From the NCBI GenBank assembly GCA_043784065.1, contig JAYVYR010000113.1, positions 1 to 12,409 on the forward strand: 12,409 bases of DNA, read 5' to 3'. Of the stretch, positions 1-7,900 are shown in pieces. Below the pieces are notes generated by a model, which was given only the letters and a program-made list of their open reading frames with translations, was not told where the DNA came from and did not search any database. The translations under genes and the position numbers were made by a program. Source of the stretch: Bog-756 sp043784065 (GTDB lineage: Bacteria > Actinomycetota > Acidimicrobiia > Acidimicrobiales > RAAP-2). The number at the start of each line of letters is the position of its first letter. Within the stretch, counting starts at the first letter, position 1.

Positions 1-126
1 GCCGGCCCGATAGGTAGCGTCGACGTCGCCCAGCAGTTGAGGGCCTCGACTCGACTGCCGCCTCTGCAGGGTGACGGTACCTGTCGGGTAGGCGTCAGCT
101 CCAACCGGCAGTGTCGGTGTCGCCAT
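1..126 (-). CDS. Possible 5' part of a gene running off the left edge, unresolved
   Basis: On the minus strand an ATG at 126-124 opens a frame that stays free of stops to the left edge (42 codons, beginning MATPTLPVGADAYPTG). It lies downstream of the beta-propeller gene on the same strand, with a strong hairpin between them. No convincing Shine-Dalgarno sequence precedes the ATG. The complementary plus frame is also open from base 1 to a TGA at 142-144 (47 codons), so this could instead be the tail of a plus-strand gene. Both frames have about 70 percent G/C at third positions, so composition does not decide. I recognise no family in either translation. Confidence 0.25.
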   Translation of the reverse strand, partial: MATPTLPVGADAYPTGTVTLQRRQSSRGPQLLGDVDATYRAG

Positions 127-145
127 TCGCAGGCCGGGGGTTGAC

Positions 146-175
146 GAGGAGAGGGACCAGGTCCCTCGACTCCTC
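146..175. other. Strong inverted repeat, terminator-like, no T-run
   Basis: GAGGGAC (151-157) and GTCCCTC (161-167) form a perfect 7-bp stem around a 3-base loop. Outer GAGGA and TCCTC segments can extend it after an internal loop. It lies about 80 bases downstream of the stop codon of the minus-strand beta-propeller gene, where a terminator would be expected. Neither side carries a T-tract, so it is not a canonical intrinsic terminator. It could also be a stabilising 3' hairpin or a protein-binding site. Confidence 0.4.
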
Positions 176-244
176 TGGATATCTGAAACCCTGACTAGGG
201 AGCGTGTGTGCCAACCGGGGACCGAATCGGGTGTACCGAACCGT

Positions 245-2674
245 TCAGAAACCGGCGATGCCAACTACCGGCGCGGCAAGCGGCTTTCCGCCCATTGAGC
301 CTTGAAAGGAAGCAGAGCCGTAGGTGAAGACTCCGCCGTCTGCGGCCACCAGCTCGTAACCGCTGCCGTTGGCGGTCATCGCCATGCCCACGACCGGCGA
401 GTTGAGCACAGTGCCACCCGCCGAGCCGAGGAAAGGCGTATCGCCGAAAGCGAAGATGCCGCCATCCGCCGCCACTTCCCAGTACCCGCCGGTGTTCGGG
501 TCGTTCACCGTGGCCACCACCGGGGCGTTCAGTCGCTCGGCGCCTGTGGAACCGGAGAATGGCGCATCACCGAAGCTGAAGATGCCCCCGTCAGCTGCCA
601 CGAGCCGGTAACCCTTCCCGTCGGCGGTAGTCGAAATCCCGACGATCGGCTTGTTCAGGTGACTTCCTCCCATGGAACCGAAGAACGGGACGTCACCGAA
701 GGCGAAGACACCGCCGTCTGCGGCCACCTCCCAGTAACCCCGGCCGTCAGGGGAGGCCGCCATACCCACCACCGCCGAGTTGAGGGGTCTACCTCCCATG
801 GAGCCCAGGAACGGGGCCCCTCCGTAGGTGAAGATGCCACCGTCGGAGGCCACCTCCCAATAACCACCGGACGAGGGAGCCATGGCCACGCCGACCACTG
901 GACTGGCCAGGTGCTCAGACCCGGCAGAGCCACAGAACGGAGTGGTGGACGGAAAGCTGAAGAGTCCGCCATCCGATGCGGCAAGGACATATCCGGTAGA
1001 GACGGCCGACGGTACCTGGCATGCAGGAATGACATGGGGAACGATGCCACTGCCGGTCGTGCCGGTCAGTTGCGGATCGTGATGGAACATAGACCACGAG
1101 CCGGGACCGACGGGAGGGGCGGGGCCAGTGCGGGGGATCTCGTAGTGATCGATCCGGCCGACGCCGCCGGTAACGCCGGCAACGCCGACATATCCCGCCA
1201 GGGTGATGCCGATCGTCCCGTTCGGGTCGGCGGTGACCAAGGGCGCGTTCTGTAGGCCGAGGGACGGGCTCAGGGTCGCAATCTGAGTACCGGTTCGGCC
1301 GTCGAACACGTCGGTGCCGTTGATGGTGGGGACGATGACGTCGTTGTGGCCGGAACCGCTGAGGTCGGCCGTCACCACCGAGCCGATCACCCGGCCGATA
1401 TCGGTCTGCTTCCAGATCGTCCTCCCGGTGGTGCCGTCCAGCACCCACACCGACCCGGAGCCCCCTGAACCCTGGTCGGTGCCCTCGACCACCTGAAGCG
1501 TGCCGCTGCCGAGCACATCGGAAAGGGCCGGCGAGGAGAAGGTACTGCCGTCGAGCGTCGCCGACCACTGCAGGTGGCAGCGCGCGTCATAGGCCAAGAG
1601 CGCATCGGTGGTAGATGCGCCGGCAAAGTACGCGCCGGTCCCGGTGACGATCCCCGTGGCTCCGTCGGCCAGGAACCCACCCACGGCGGGGGAGGAGTCA
1701 ACGACCTGATCAGTGTCGGCCCGGCAGATCTGGTTGCCTGTTCCGGTGAGGATCCGGATGTGACCGCCATCGGTATAGCTCTGACCGCGGCCAGAACCGG
1801 TTGTCTGGTCTCCACCCACCACGATCTGCGTCTTTCCGGTGCCGTAGAGGTCGGCCAGTGAGGCCGTGGCGTGGGTACTGTCCGAGTTGAAGAACGGCCA
1901 GCCCGTGAGCGGGGTTCCGCTGGCGGCATCGAGCGCATAGGAGACCTGCCCGAGTGAGCCGGCGAATGTCTGCATGGCGCCCGGGGTGAGGCTGCCCACC
2001 GACAGGCCGGCCTGAACGCCGCCGGCCGGCGAAGTGTCGGACCGTGGATTGAGTACCGGGGTGAACCACTTTCGCTGACCGCTCGGCGAGAAGCCCTGAT
2101 AGCCACCGGACGCCGGATTGAAGTCGTTGCCCGACCCGACCAGGACGGTGGCGAGGCCATCTCCCGGAAGCACCGACGGAGTCGAATCGATCGGACCGTT
2201 ACCGCTGTACGCCGGCCAGCCGGTGGCCTCGACTGCGCTCGATGTCGGGCTGGCCAGGTGGATTCCGTAGAGGGCGCCGCTGCGGTCGCCTACGACCACC
2301 GATGGTTGACCGTCGAGGTCGGCCGGGACAGGTGACGACAGGGCGATGGGCTGGTTAGGATCCGCCAGCAAGCCTGTCGACCAGGTCTGCGCCCAACCGG
2401 CAGGAAGGCCGACCGAATTCGGGCGAGCCCAACCGGCGGAGCGGTGGGCGGAGGTCGTGAAGGTGGACCCCGAGGCCGATGCCGGTCGGTGGTCGATGGG
2501 AACGGACACTGCGACTCCGACCACGACCACGGCAACTGCAAAGGGCCAGTATCGCCGCGGATGAGCCCCCACCGGCAGCTCGGATGCAGTACTCGTTCTT
2601 CCTATCCGGATCACGGGTTGCCGCACCTGGTTTCGTTCACGCTGATCAAGAAAGGTTACGAGATGCGCCGACAC
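245..2674 (-). CDS. Membrane-anchored or secreted beta-propeller protein with six C-terminal GYWEVAADGG-type repeats
   Basis: This 809-residue protein probably acts outside the cell, attached by a single N-terminal membrane segment (about residues 43-60, FAVAVVVVGVAVSVPI) after a short charged cytoplasmic tail. Residues about 95-515 carry repeated beta-strand units with motifs such as 'SSPVPADLDGQPSVVVGD', 'ASLADLYGTGKTQIVVGG' and 'TADLSGSGHNDVIVP', typical of FG-GAP/VCBS or PQQ-like propeller blades. Residues 561-809 are six tandem 42-43-residue repeats (GYWEVA-DGG-F-FGD-PF-GS-GG--LN-PVVG), which could form a second propeller. No catalytic motif is visible, so a surface or ligand-binding role is only inferred. 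The start is a GTG at 2674 without a clear Shine-Dalgarno; in-frame GTG codons at residues 17, 21 and 35 are alternatives. The next gene upstream on this strand ends 154 bases away, so this gene probably has its own promoter. The repeats resemble uncharacterised proteins of Acidimicrobiia. Confidence 0.85.
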   Translation of the reverse strand: MSAHLVTFLDQRERNQVRQPVIRIGRTSTASELPVGAHPRRYWPFAVAVVVVGVAVSVPIDHRPASASGSTFTTSAHRSAGWARPNSVGLPAGWAQTWSTGLLADPNQPIALSSPVPADLDGQPSVVVGDRSGALYGIHLASPTSSAVEATGWPAYSGNGPIDSTPSVLPGDGLATVLVGSGNDFNPASGGYQGFSPSGQRKWFTPVLNPRSDTSPAGGVQAGLSVGSLTPGAMQTFAGSLGQVSYALDAASGTPLTGWPFFNSDSTHATASLADLYGTGKTQIVVGGDQTTGSGRGQSYTDGGHIRILTGTGNQICRADTDQVVDSSPAVGGFLADGATGIVTGTGAYFAGASTTDALLAYDARCHLQWSATLDGSTFSSPALSDVLGSGTLQVVEGTDQGSGGSGSVWVLDGTTGRTIWKQTDIGRVIGSVVTADLSGSGHNDVIVPTINGTDVFDGRTGTQIATLSPSLGLQNAPLVTADPNGTIGITLAGYVGVAGVTGGVGRIDHYEIPRTGPAPPVGPGSWSMFHHDPQLTGTTGSGIVPHVIPACQVPSAVSTGYVLAASDGGLFSFPSTTPFCGSAGSEHLASPVVGVAMAPSSGGYWEVASDGGIFTYGGAPFLGSMGGRPLNSAVVGMAASPDGRGYWEVAADGGVFAFGDVPFFGSMGGSHLNKPIVGISTTADGKGYRLVAADGGIFSFGDAPFSGSTGAERLNAPVVATVNDPNTGGYWEVAADGGIFAFGDTPFLGSAGGTVLNSPVVGMAMTANGSGYELVAADGGVFTYGSASFQGSMGGKPLAAPVVGIAGF
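248..994 (-). repeat. Six tandem 42-43-codon repeats inside the beta-propeller gene
   Basis: Units cover residues 561-603, 604-645, 646-687, 688-729, 730-771 and 772-809. Each starts GY(W/E/V/R), then has a DGG(I/V/L)F core, an aromatic-Gly pair (FGD or YGG/YGS in five units), PF or SF, GS-G and a PVVG-like strand. Unit 1 is one residue longer and the most diverged (FSFPSTTPF, no FGD). Unit 6 is clipped at the C-terminus. Spacing is 126 bases in units 2-5. The repeat is conserved as protein more than as DNA, so it is a structural repeat and not a recent DNA duplication. Confidence 0.9.
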
Positions 2675-2719
2675 TTCGGGGATCGGGCGTTCTGACAGGG
2701 AGTTCGGTTACTCAGTTCA

Positions 2720-2747
2720 GTTCTAACGATGGGGTCGCTCTGGTCAA
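2720..2747 (-). promoter_or_regulatory. Candidate promoter for the beta-propeller gene
   Basis: Read on the minus strand, TTGACC (2747-2742) is followed after 16 bases by TAGAAC (2725-2720). The -35 matches five of six consensus positions; the -10 is weaker and lacks the final T. Transcription would start about 40 bases before the GTG at 2674. It sits in the 154-base gap between the two minus-strand genes, which otherwise shows no clear element. Confidence 0.35.
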
Positions 2748-2828
2748 CGGGCGGGTATCGCTCATAGCTTCAGGGCTTCGCATGGCATTGATGTAGCGCC
2801 GGCGCCCTGCGTCCGGTCTGCCCATCGA

Positions 2829-4409
2829 TCAACCAGATACCCGAGACGGGGCGGCGAATCTGAGCAGCGCCTGACGATCGGCCGCCAGAACGAAGCCCGC
2901 CCGGATCGTCGCGGCCGCATCCGACCGATACAGCTGCAGGTACTCCGCCCGCGTCGGGTAGCGCGCCGCCAGACGGGCTGATGGCAGCGGCAACGTCGAC
3001 CCCAGAAGCAGGCAGAGCAGCGCAGGATTGGGACCAGGCGCCCCGGAGAGGACATCCACGGGCACATCGACCGGGGGCGTCCGGACCCCGCCCAGCGCGA
3101 TGCCGTCCCCACTCCGCGCAATGTTGGGCGAGACGTCCGAGGTCAACGTGAAGAGCGGTGCCGTCGGAGGGGCGGTGCCCGTGACCACCCACGTGCCGAG
3201 CGCACGAAATGCCGCCTTGGCCACCAGATGCATCGGGCCGTTGTTGATCGGCGCTCCGCAGTCGATGGTCGAGGAGATCGGGCCGAGCAGATGCACATCG
3301 GCGTGGGAAGTTCCCGCCACTTCCCACAGCCGGAACTTGGAACTGTCCGGTTGACGGGCTGCCACCGAATCAAGGACGCCCGTGACGTCCGACTCGGCCT
3401 GGATGTCCATGATCGGGACCGCGGTGTCGGATCGGAAGACGGTCGGTTTCAGTCCGGTGATGGCACTGCTGAGGTCGGCATATTCGCCCGGCCTGACCAA
3501 GGGAAGCGGCACCGAAGCGCGACTGTGGATGAAGAAGCCATCGAACTCGCCGGTCAGAGGCTGCACCCCGTTGACATAGGTGGTGAGGGCGATCGCCGAT
3601 TGCGATTCACCTGCCGCCAGGACCTGTTTGGGTCGCAGTCCGCCCATCGATGCTCCGCCGGCCCGGACAGCCCGTGCCACCTGGGTGAACACGTCGAAGG
3701 AGTAGCCGTCGCCGGGGTGCTCGAGCGATCCGTAGCGGACTGGGTCGATCGCCACCAGCCCTTTTCCGGTCACGCTGGATGTACCGGGTACCGTCACCAG
3801 CACCGGTCCGCCCACCACGCCGATCTTCTGAGCCGAAACGCCGACCCACACATCGCCCCGCCGCAAGATCTCCTCCCGCAGGCTGGCGTACTCGGGATCG
3901 GCGTCCACTCCGCCGCTCACATTCAGCCATTCGACGACGACGGCGCCGCTGAACCTTGCGGGGTCGACGGGACGCCGGACCACCACTCGGGTCCGGAACG
4001 AGGCCGAACCTTCAGGCACGAAGGTCCACCGACCGTCACCGGGGAGACCGTTCGTGGTCCGATAAGAGGTGGAGGTGCCGACAGCGAAATACTCGTGTTG
4101 CACGTAGCCCGTACCGCGCAAGTTCTCACTTGACGAGGAACCCATGAACACACCGTTCCCACCCGCGATCTCCTGGGAAAGGTCGGCCACCGGACCGGCG
4201 GGACGAGGAGTTGTTCGCAGTATCGAGCCGGCCGACCCCGAACTCTGCACTGGCGTCGTGACCGGTGCTCCGGATGAACCGTTCGAACAGGCGGTGGCGA
4301 TGGCTGCGATCATCGAGATGGCCACTAGGACCACGGGCCTGCTTCGCCAGTCTTGTTCCGACCTGCGTGGATGGGGCAGACCTAGTTCGGGCCGGTCGCT
4401 AGTGGTCAC
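2829..4409 (-). CDS. Exported alpha/beta hydrolase domain protein (probable lipoprotein)
   Basis: The 526-residue product looks like the alpha/beta-hydrolase group Abhydrolase_10 (PF20091), putative esterases of unknown substrate. The N-terminus has charged residues, a hydrophobic stretch (about 25-39) and a Cys at 41 after IATA, a degenerate lipobox; a low-complexity Ser/Thr/Pro linker follows to about 70. Family-like features are the VVVEWLNVSGG stretch (158-167), a nucleophile elbow GESQS with Ser269, an acidic region QAESD (337-341) and GTSHAD with the probable catalytic His369. I chose the GTG at 4409 because GGGGGAGA lies just upstream and because it places the signal sequence at the N-terminus. 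The frame stays open to 4811, but that extension has no signal-like character and overlaps the divergent small gene. The enzyme probably acts outside the membrane; the substrate cannot be told from the sequence. Confidence 0.85.
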   Translation of the reverse strand: MTTSDRPELGLPHPRRSEQDWRSRPVVLVAISMIAAIATACSNGSSGAPVTTPVQSSGSAGSILRTTPRPAGPVADLSQEIAGGNGVFMGSSSSENLRGTGYVQHEYFAVGTSTSYRTTNGLPGDGRWTFVPEGSASFRTRVVVRRPVDPARFSGAVVVEWLNVSGGVDADPEYASLREEILRRGDVWVGVSAQKIGVVGGPVLVTVPGTSSVTGKGLVAIDPVRYGSLEHPGDGYSFDVFTQVARAVRAGGASMGGLRPKQVLAAGESQSAIALTTYVNGVQPLTGEFDGFFIHSRASVPLPLVRPGEYADLSSAITGLKPTVFRSDTAVPIMDIQAESDVTGVLDSVAARQPDSSKFRLWEVAGTSHADVHLLGPISSTIDCGAPINNGPMHLVAKAAFRALGTWVVTGTAPPTAPLFTLTSDVSPNIARSGDGIALGGVRTPPVDVPVDVLSGAPGPNPALLCLLLGSTLPLPSARLAARYPTRAEYLQLYRSDAAATIRAGFVLAADRQALLRFAAPSRVSG

Positions 4410-4412
4410 TTC

Positions 4413-4421
4413 ATCTCCCCC
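4413..4421 (-). promoter_or_regulatory. Ribosome binding site deciding the hydrolase start
   Basis: On the minus strand, GGGGGAGATGAA directly precedes the GTG at 4409-4407. The purine-rich core is 4-8 bases from the start codon. This is the strongest Shine-Dalgarno match near the hydrolase and argues against the longer open frame reaching 4811. Confidence 0.6.
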
Positions 4422-4487
4422 GGTCGGTGGCGTCGATGCGATCGGCTCACAACATAGAGAATTTCGGGCCGCACGCTGAGGAGACCG

Positions 4488-4784
4488 ATGGCACGCGAGA
4501 CTGGCGGCATGGTGTCTTGGCTGTTCCGCAACCGATCGACCGGACGCATCACCATCGCTCAGCCACCCAATCTGAGCATCATCATCTTTACCGTGCTGGC
4601 TGCGACCCGCTGGATCTTCACTCCCGTCGGAGGGGTAGGCACAGTGCTCGACTTGGCGGCCGGTGCCGCCCTGGCATGGTGGTCGATCGACGAGTTGATC
4701 CGCGGAGTCAATCCGTTCAGACGCATACTCGGGGCCGGAGTGCTGGGTTGGACAATCGTGAACGTAGTCCGGACAATTTTCTGA
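4488..4784 (+). CDS. Small conserved-type membrane protein, unknown function
   Basis: A 98-residue protein with an N-terminal cytoplasmic part (WLFRNRSTGRITIAQPPN) followed by hydrophobic segments at about 30-45 and 52-67, and a third, weaker one at about 81-95 (LGAGVLGWTIVNVV). Arg and Asp/Glu residues between segments (DELIRGVNPFRR, 68-79) look like a loop. The motif 'GRITIAQPPN' before the first membrane segment recalls small uncharacterised actinobacterial membrane proteins, but I can name no family. The ATG at 4488 has GAGGAG (4478-4483) 4 bases upstream. An internal ATG at 4509 (residue 8) is an alternative with a poorer ribosome site. It is divergent from the hydrolase, with only 78 bases between start codons, so the two share a promoter region. 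Overlap with the unlikely long form of the hydrolase supports the shorter hydrolase. Confidence 0.7.
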   Translation: MARETGGMVSWLFRNRSTGRITIAQPPNLSIIIFTVLAATRWIFTPVGGVGTVLDLAAGAALAWWSIDELIRGVNPFRRILGAGVLGWTIVNVVRTIF

Positions 4785-4815
4785 CGAGCATCTCGGCCCA
4801 GTCCTGACCATTCAT

Positions 4816-4835
4816 GCGATCGCCGTCTCCGGAGA
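4816..4835. other. Two perfect palindromes upstream of the SNF2 gene
   Basis: GCGATCGC (4816-4823) and TCTCCGGAGA (4826-4835) lie two bases apart in the 191-base gap between the small membrane protein and the SNF2 gene. Either could be chance in GC-rich DNA. Their closeness and the third inverted repeat at 4882-4896 make this gap rich in potential binding sites. Confidence 0.3.
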
Positions 4836-4881
4836 GCGAGGTACGTTCTCGACCACCCGTGCCCCACCTCCGGTCTCACCA

Positions 4882-4896
4882 TGTGATTCCGTCACA
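4882..4896. promoter_or_regulatory. TGTGA-N5-TCACA inverted repeat, possible operator
   Basis: TGTGA (4882-4886) and TCACA (4892-4896) are perfect inverted half-sites with a 5-base centre. The half-sites equal those of CRP/GlxR-type regulators, whose usual spacing is 6, so this is one base short. The centre lies about 45 bases upstream of a -10-like TACTAT at 4933-4938, a plausible regulator position for the SNF2 gene. No regulator gene is present in the window to support it. Confidence 0.3.
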
Positions 4897-4932
4897 CGAT
4901 CAGGACCCGTTAGTCCCGTCACAACCGCTGGC

Positions 4933-4938
4933 TACTAT
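4933..4938 (+). promoter_or_regulatory. Candidate -10 element for the SNF2 gene
   Basis: TACTAT matches five of six positions of the TATAAT consensus, 37 bases before the TTG start. No good -35 hexamer is found 16-18 bases upstream, so the promoter may depend on an activator or may not be real. The nine bases CTACTATGG recur at 11589-11597 before another gene. Confidence 0.3.
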
Positions 4939-4975
4939 GGGAGCAGTTACCAATTCCATTGCCGGGAGCTGAGAG

Positions 4976-7900
4976 TTGACGAGGGACAAGGTGCTCGAAG
5001 CGACGGTGCGCCGCCTTGTCGATGGAGGCACATTCGACCGCGGGCTCGCCTATGCGCAGAGCGGAGCTGTCCTCGAGTACCGCTGGATGGAAGGCGACAC
5101 CCGCCTCTTGGGGGCAGTGAGGGGATCCGGGCGGAGCTCTTACGTCACATCGCTCATCATCAGTCGCAACGGTAGTAACGCCATGGTGAACATCCAGGGG
5201 AACTGCTCTTGCCCGATGGGCTTCAACTGCAAGCACGTGGTTGCGCTGGTCCTTACCGCCGGGTCCGGTGGGGCACGATCCGAAAGGATGCCGGCCAGGG
5301 CGGCTCCGCCTGCCCCATGGGAGCGGACGCTACGTCGCATTGCCGGAGACGTGCCCGTGGACGATGCCGAAGGACCGTCCCCCTTGGGGCTCCAGCTCGA
5401 GTTGTCGGTAGCGGCGGATCGTCGGGGCAACGCAAGTGCCTCGGCCGCCAGGATCCGGCTGCGACCCGTCACCCCGGGCCGCAACGGCACTTGGGTCAAG
5501 ACGGTGGTCAACTGGTCGAACCTCGACTACTTCTGGCTTCGGGGTGCGTCCGAGGAACGGACCGCCGAGATGGTCGCCCTCCTCAAGGAGCTGCTCGCCC
5601 TGAGCCGGGTGCAGGTTTCGCGCTACTACTCCCGGTACAGCGATGATGGAGTCTGGCTCGACTCGATCAGTAGCCGGCGGGTCTGGGACCTGCTGGCCGA
5701 GGCCGAACTACTAGGACTGCCCCTGGTCGGCGCGGGCAAGCCACCCGTCGCTGTAACCCTCTGTTCCGGACAGGGCGAGGCCCGGATCGATGTCATCCGA
5801 ACCCCCGGCGGCATCGAGGTCCGGCCCAGGGTGGTGGTGGGCGACAACGAAGTCCCGACCGACAGTGCGCTGCTCGTGGGCTCCCCCGCCCACGGCATCG
5901 CCTGGTGGACAAGGGATCCTGCCTCCGGCACCCCCGGGCACGTCTACCTCTCCGCTCTGGCCTCGACCGTCGACGAGGCACTCGGGGACCTCCTCATGGG
6001 CGAAGCCATTCCGGTACCGGCCCGAGACGAACGGCGGTTCCTCGATGAGTTCCACCCGCTCCTGAGCGAGCGCGTGACGGTCACGTCGAGCGATAGGTCG
6101 GTGGATCTGCCGGCGCCGGTACCCCGACACCTCGAACTGTCGGTCAGCTCTCCCGGCGGCACCCGGTGCCTGTTCGAATGGTCCTGGGTGCGGGGCTCAG
6201 CCGAGTTAGGCAGGCACTCCGGACTGTGGTCCTCCACCGGACGCCCCGATGAGCAGCAGTTCGAGGCTGATGTGATGGCTACCGTCACCTCGGCGTTGGT
6301 GGACTCGGTGCACCTGGTGGAAGCCGACGAGCTCAGCGTCCGGCTGGTGGCCGACGGCATGCTCAGCGGTATGGTGGCCGTCGATTTCGTCACCAGGGTC
6401 ATGCCCACTCTCGACGGACTCGACGGAGTGCAGGTGGTGGTCGTCGGCGACCTCCCCGGATTCCGGGCGGCCGACGATGCCCCGGTGGTGTCCCTTGCCG
6501 GCACCGACTCCCCTGACCGGGGTGACTGGTTCGACCTGATGGTGACCGTCTCGGTGGACGGCGAGGACGTAGCATTCCGCGATCTGTTCGTGGCTCTGGC
6601 CGAAGGACGGACCCACCTGATCCTGCCCTCCGGTACCTACTTTCCGTTGGACGGCGAGGAGCTGCGTCAGCTGGCCGAGCTCATCATCGAAGGGCGCTCG
6701 CTGTGGGAGGCCCCGGACGGAGCAATCCGGGTCAGCCGGTTCCAGGCGGCCTGGTGGGAGGAGATGCGGACACTCGGGGTCATCAACGCCCGGGTGGCCG
6801 AGTGGGAGTCATCGGTGAGGACACTCATCGATGCCGACGACCGGATCGAGTATTCCGTGCCGGCCGGGTTGCAGGCCGAGCTCCGCCACTACCAGCGGGA
6901 CGGGTTCAACTGGTTGGCCTACCTCTATGACCACGGCCTCGGTGGAGTCCTGGCCGACGACATGGGTCTGGGGAAGACGGTCCAGGCGCTCGCCCTGATC
7001 TGCCACGTCCAGGAGAAGGTCTCCAACGGGCCACCGTTCCTGGTGATCGCCCCCACCAGCGTGGTTCAAAACTGGGAGGCTGAATGTCGGAAGTTCGCTC
7101 CCGGGCTCGACGTGATCGCCATCAGGGAGACGACGGCTCGAAGTGGAGTGTCGCTAGCGGAGGTGGTGGCGGGTGCCGACATCGTGATCACTTCGTACGG
7201 CCTGTTCCGACGCGAGTTCGACGACTACGACGCCGTCGATTGGGCCGGTCTCTTCCTCGACGAGGCACAGTTCGTCAAGAACCACACGTCGCAGGCCCAC
7301 CGTCGGGCCCGCATGCTGCAGATCCCCTTCAAGGTGGCCGTCACCGGGACGCCGATGGAGAACAACCTGATGGAGCTGTGGTCGTTGCTGGCCATTGCCG
7401 CACCCGGCTTGATGGGCGACGCCAAGCGATTCACCACCTACTACCGGAACCCCATCGAACGGGAGGGCGATGCTGAACGTCTCGCCCAGCTCCGCCGCCG
7501 CATCCGCCCCCTGATGCTCCGGCGCACCAAAGAGCAGGTGGCGGCCGATCTTCCAGCCAAGCTCGAGCAGGTCCTGGAGTTGGAACTGGTCCCCCGACAC
7601 GCCAAGGTGTACCAGGCCTACCTCCAGCGCGAACGCCAAAAGGTCCTCGGAATGCTGGGGGACATCAGAAAGCACCGGTTCGAGATATTCCGGTCGCTGA
7701 CGCTGCTGCGCCAGGCCAGCCTGGATGTCGCACTTGTCGACGAGAAGCACGCCGGCGTGCCGTCGACCAAGCTCGATGTACTCATGGAGATGGTGGAGGA
7801 GGTCGTGTCCGATGGGCACCGGGTGTTGATCTTCAGCCAGTTCACCCGCTTCTTGCAGTCGGCCCGATCCCGGGTGGACTCGGCCGGGATCGACCTCTGC

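Noticed and set aside
248..994. CRISPR-like periodicity of 126 bases
   Set aside because: The period is that of in-frame protein repeats; the DNA units are diverged and there are no short identical repeats with unique spacers.
302..1255. 317-codon plus-strand frame opposite the repeat domain
   Set aside because: It is a shadow of the tandem repeats, and its periodic 'GEDAAVCGHLPVT'-like translation is simply the antisense of the repeat unit.
3228..4133. 301-codon plus-strand frame opposite the hydrolase
   Set aside because: It is antisense to the hydrolase catalytic domain, is rich in His, Arg and Gly, and has no recognisable domain.
4410..4811. N-terminal extension of the hydrolase frame by 134 codons
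   Set aside because: A good ribosome site and a signal/lipobox-like N-terminus support the GTG at 4409. The extension is low in hydrophobic character and overlaps the divergent 98-residue gene on the opposite strand.
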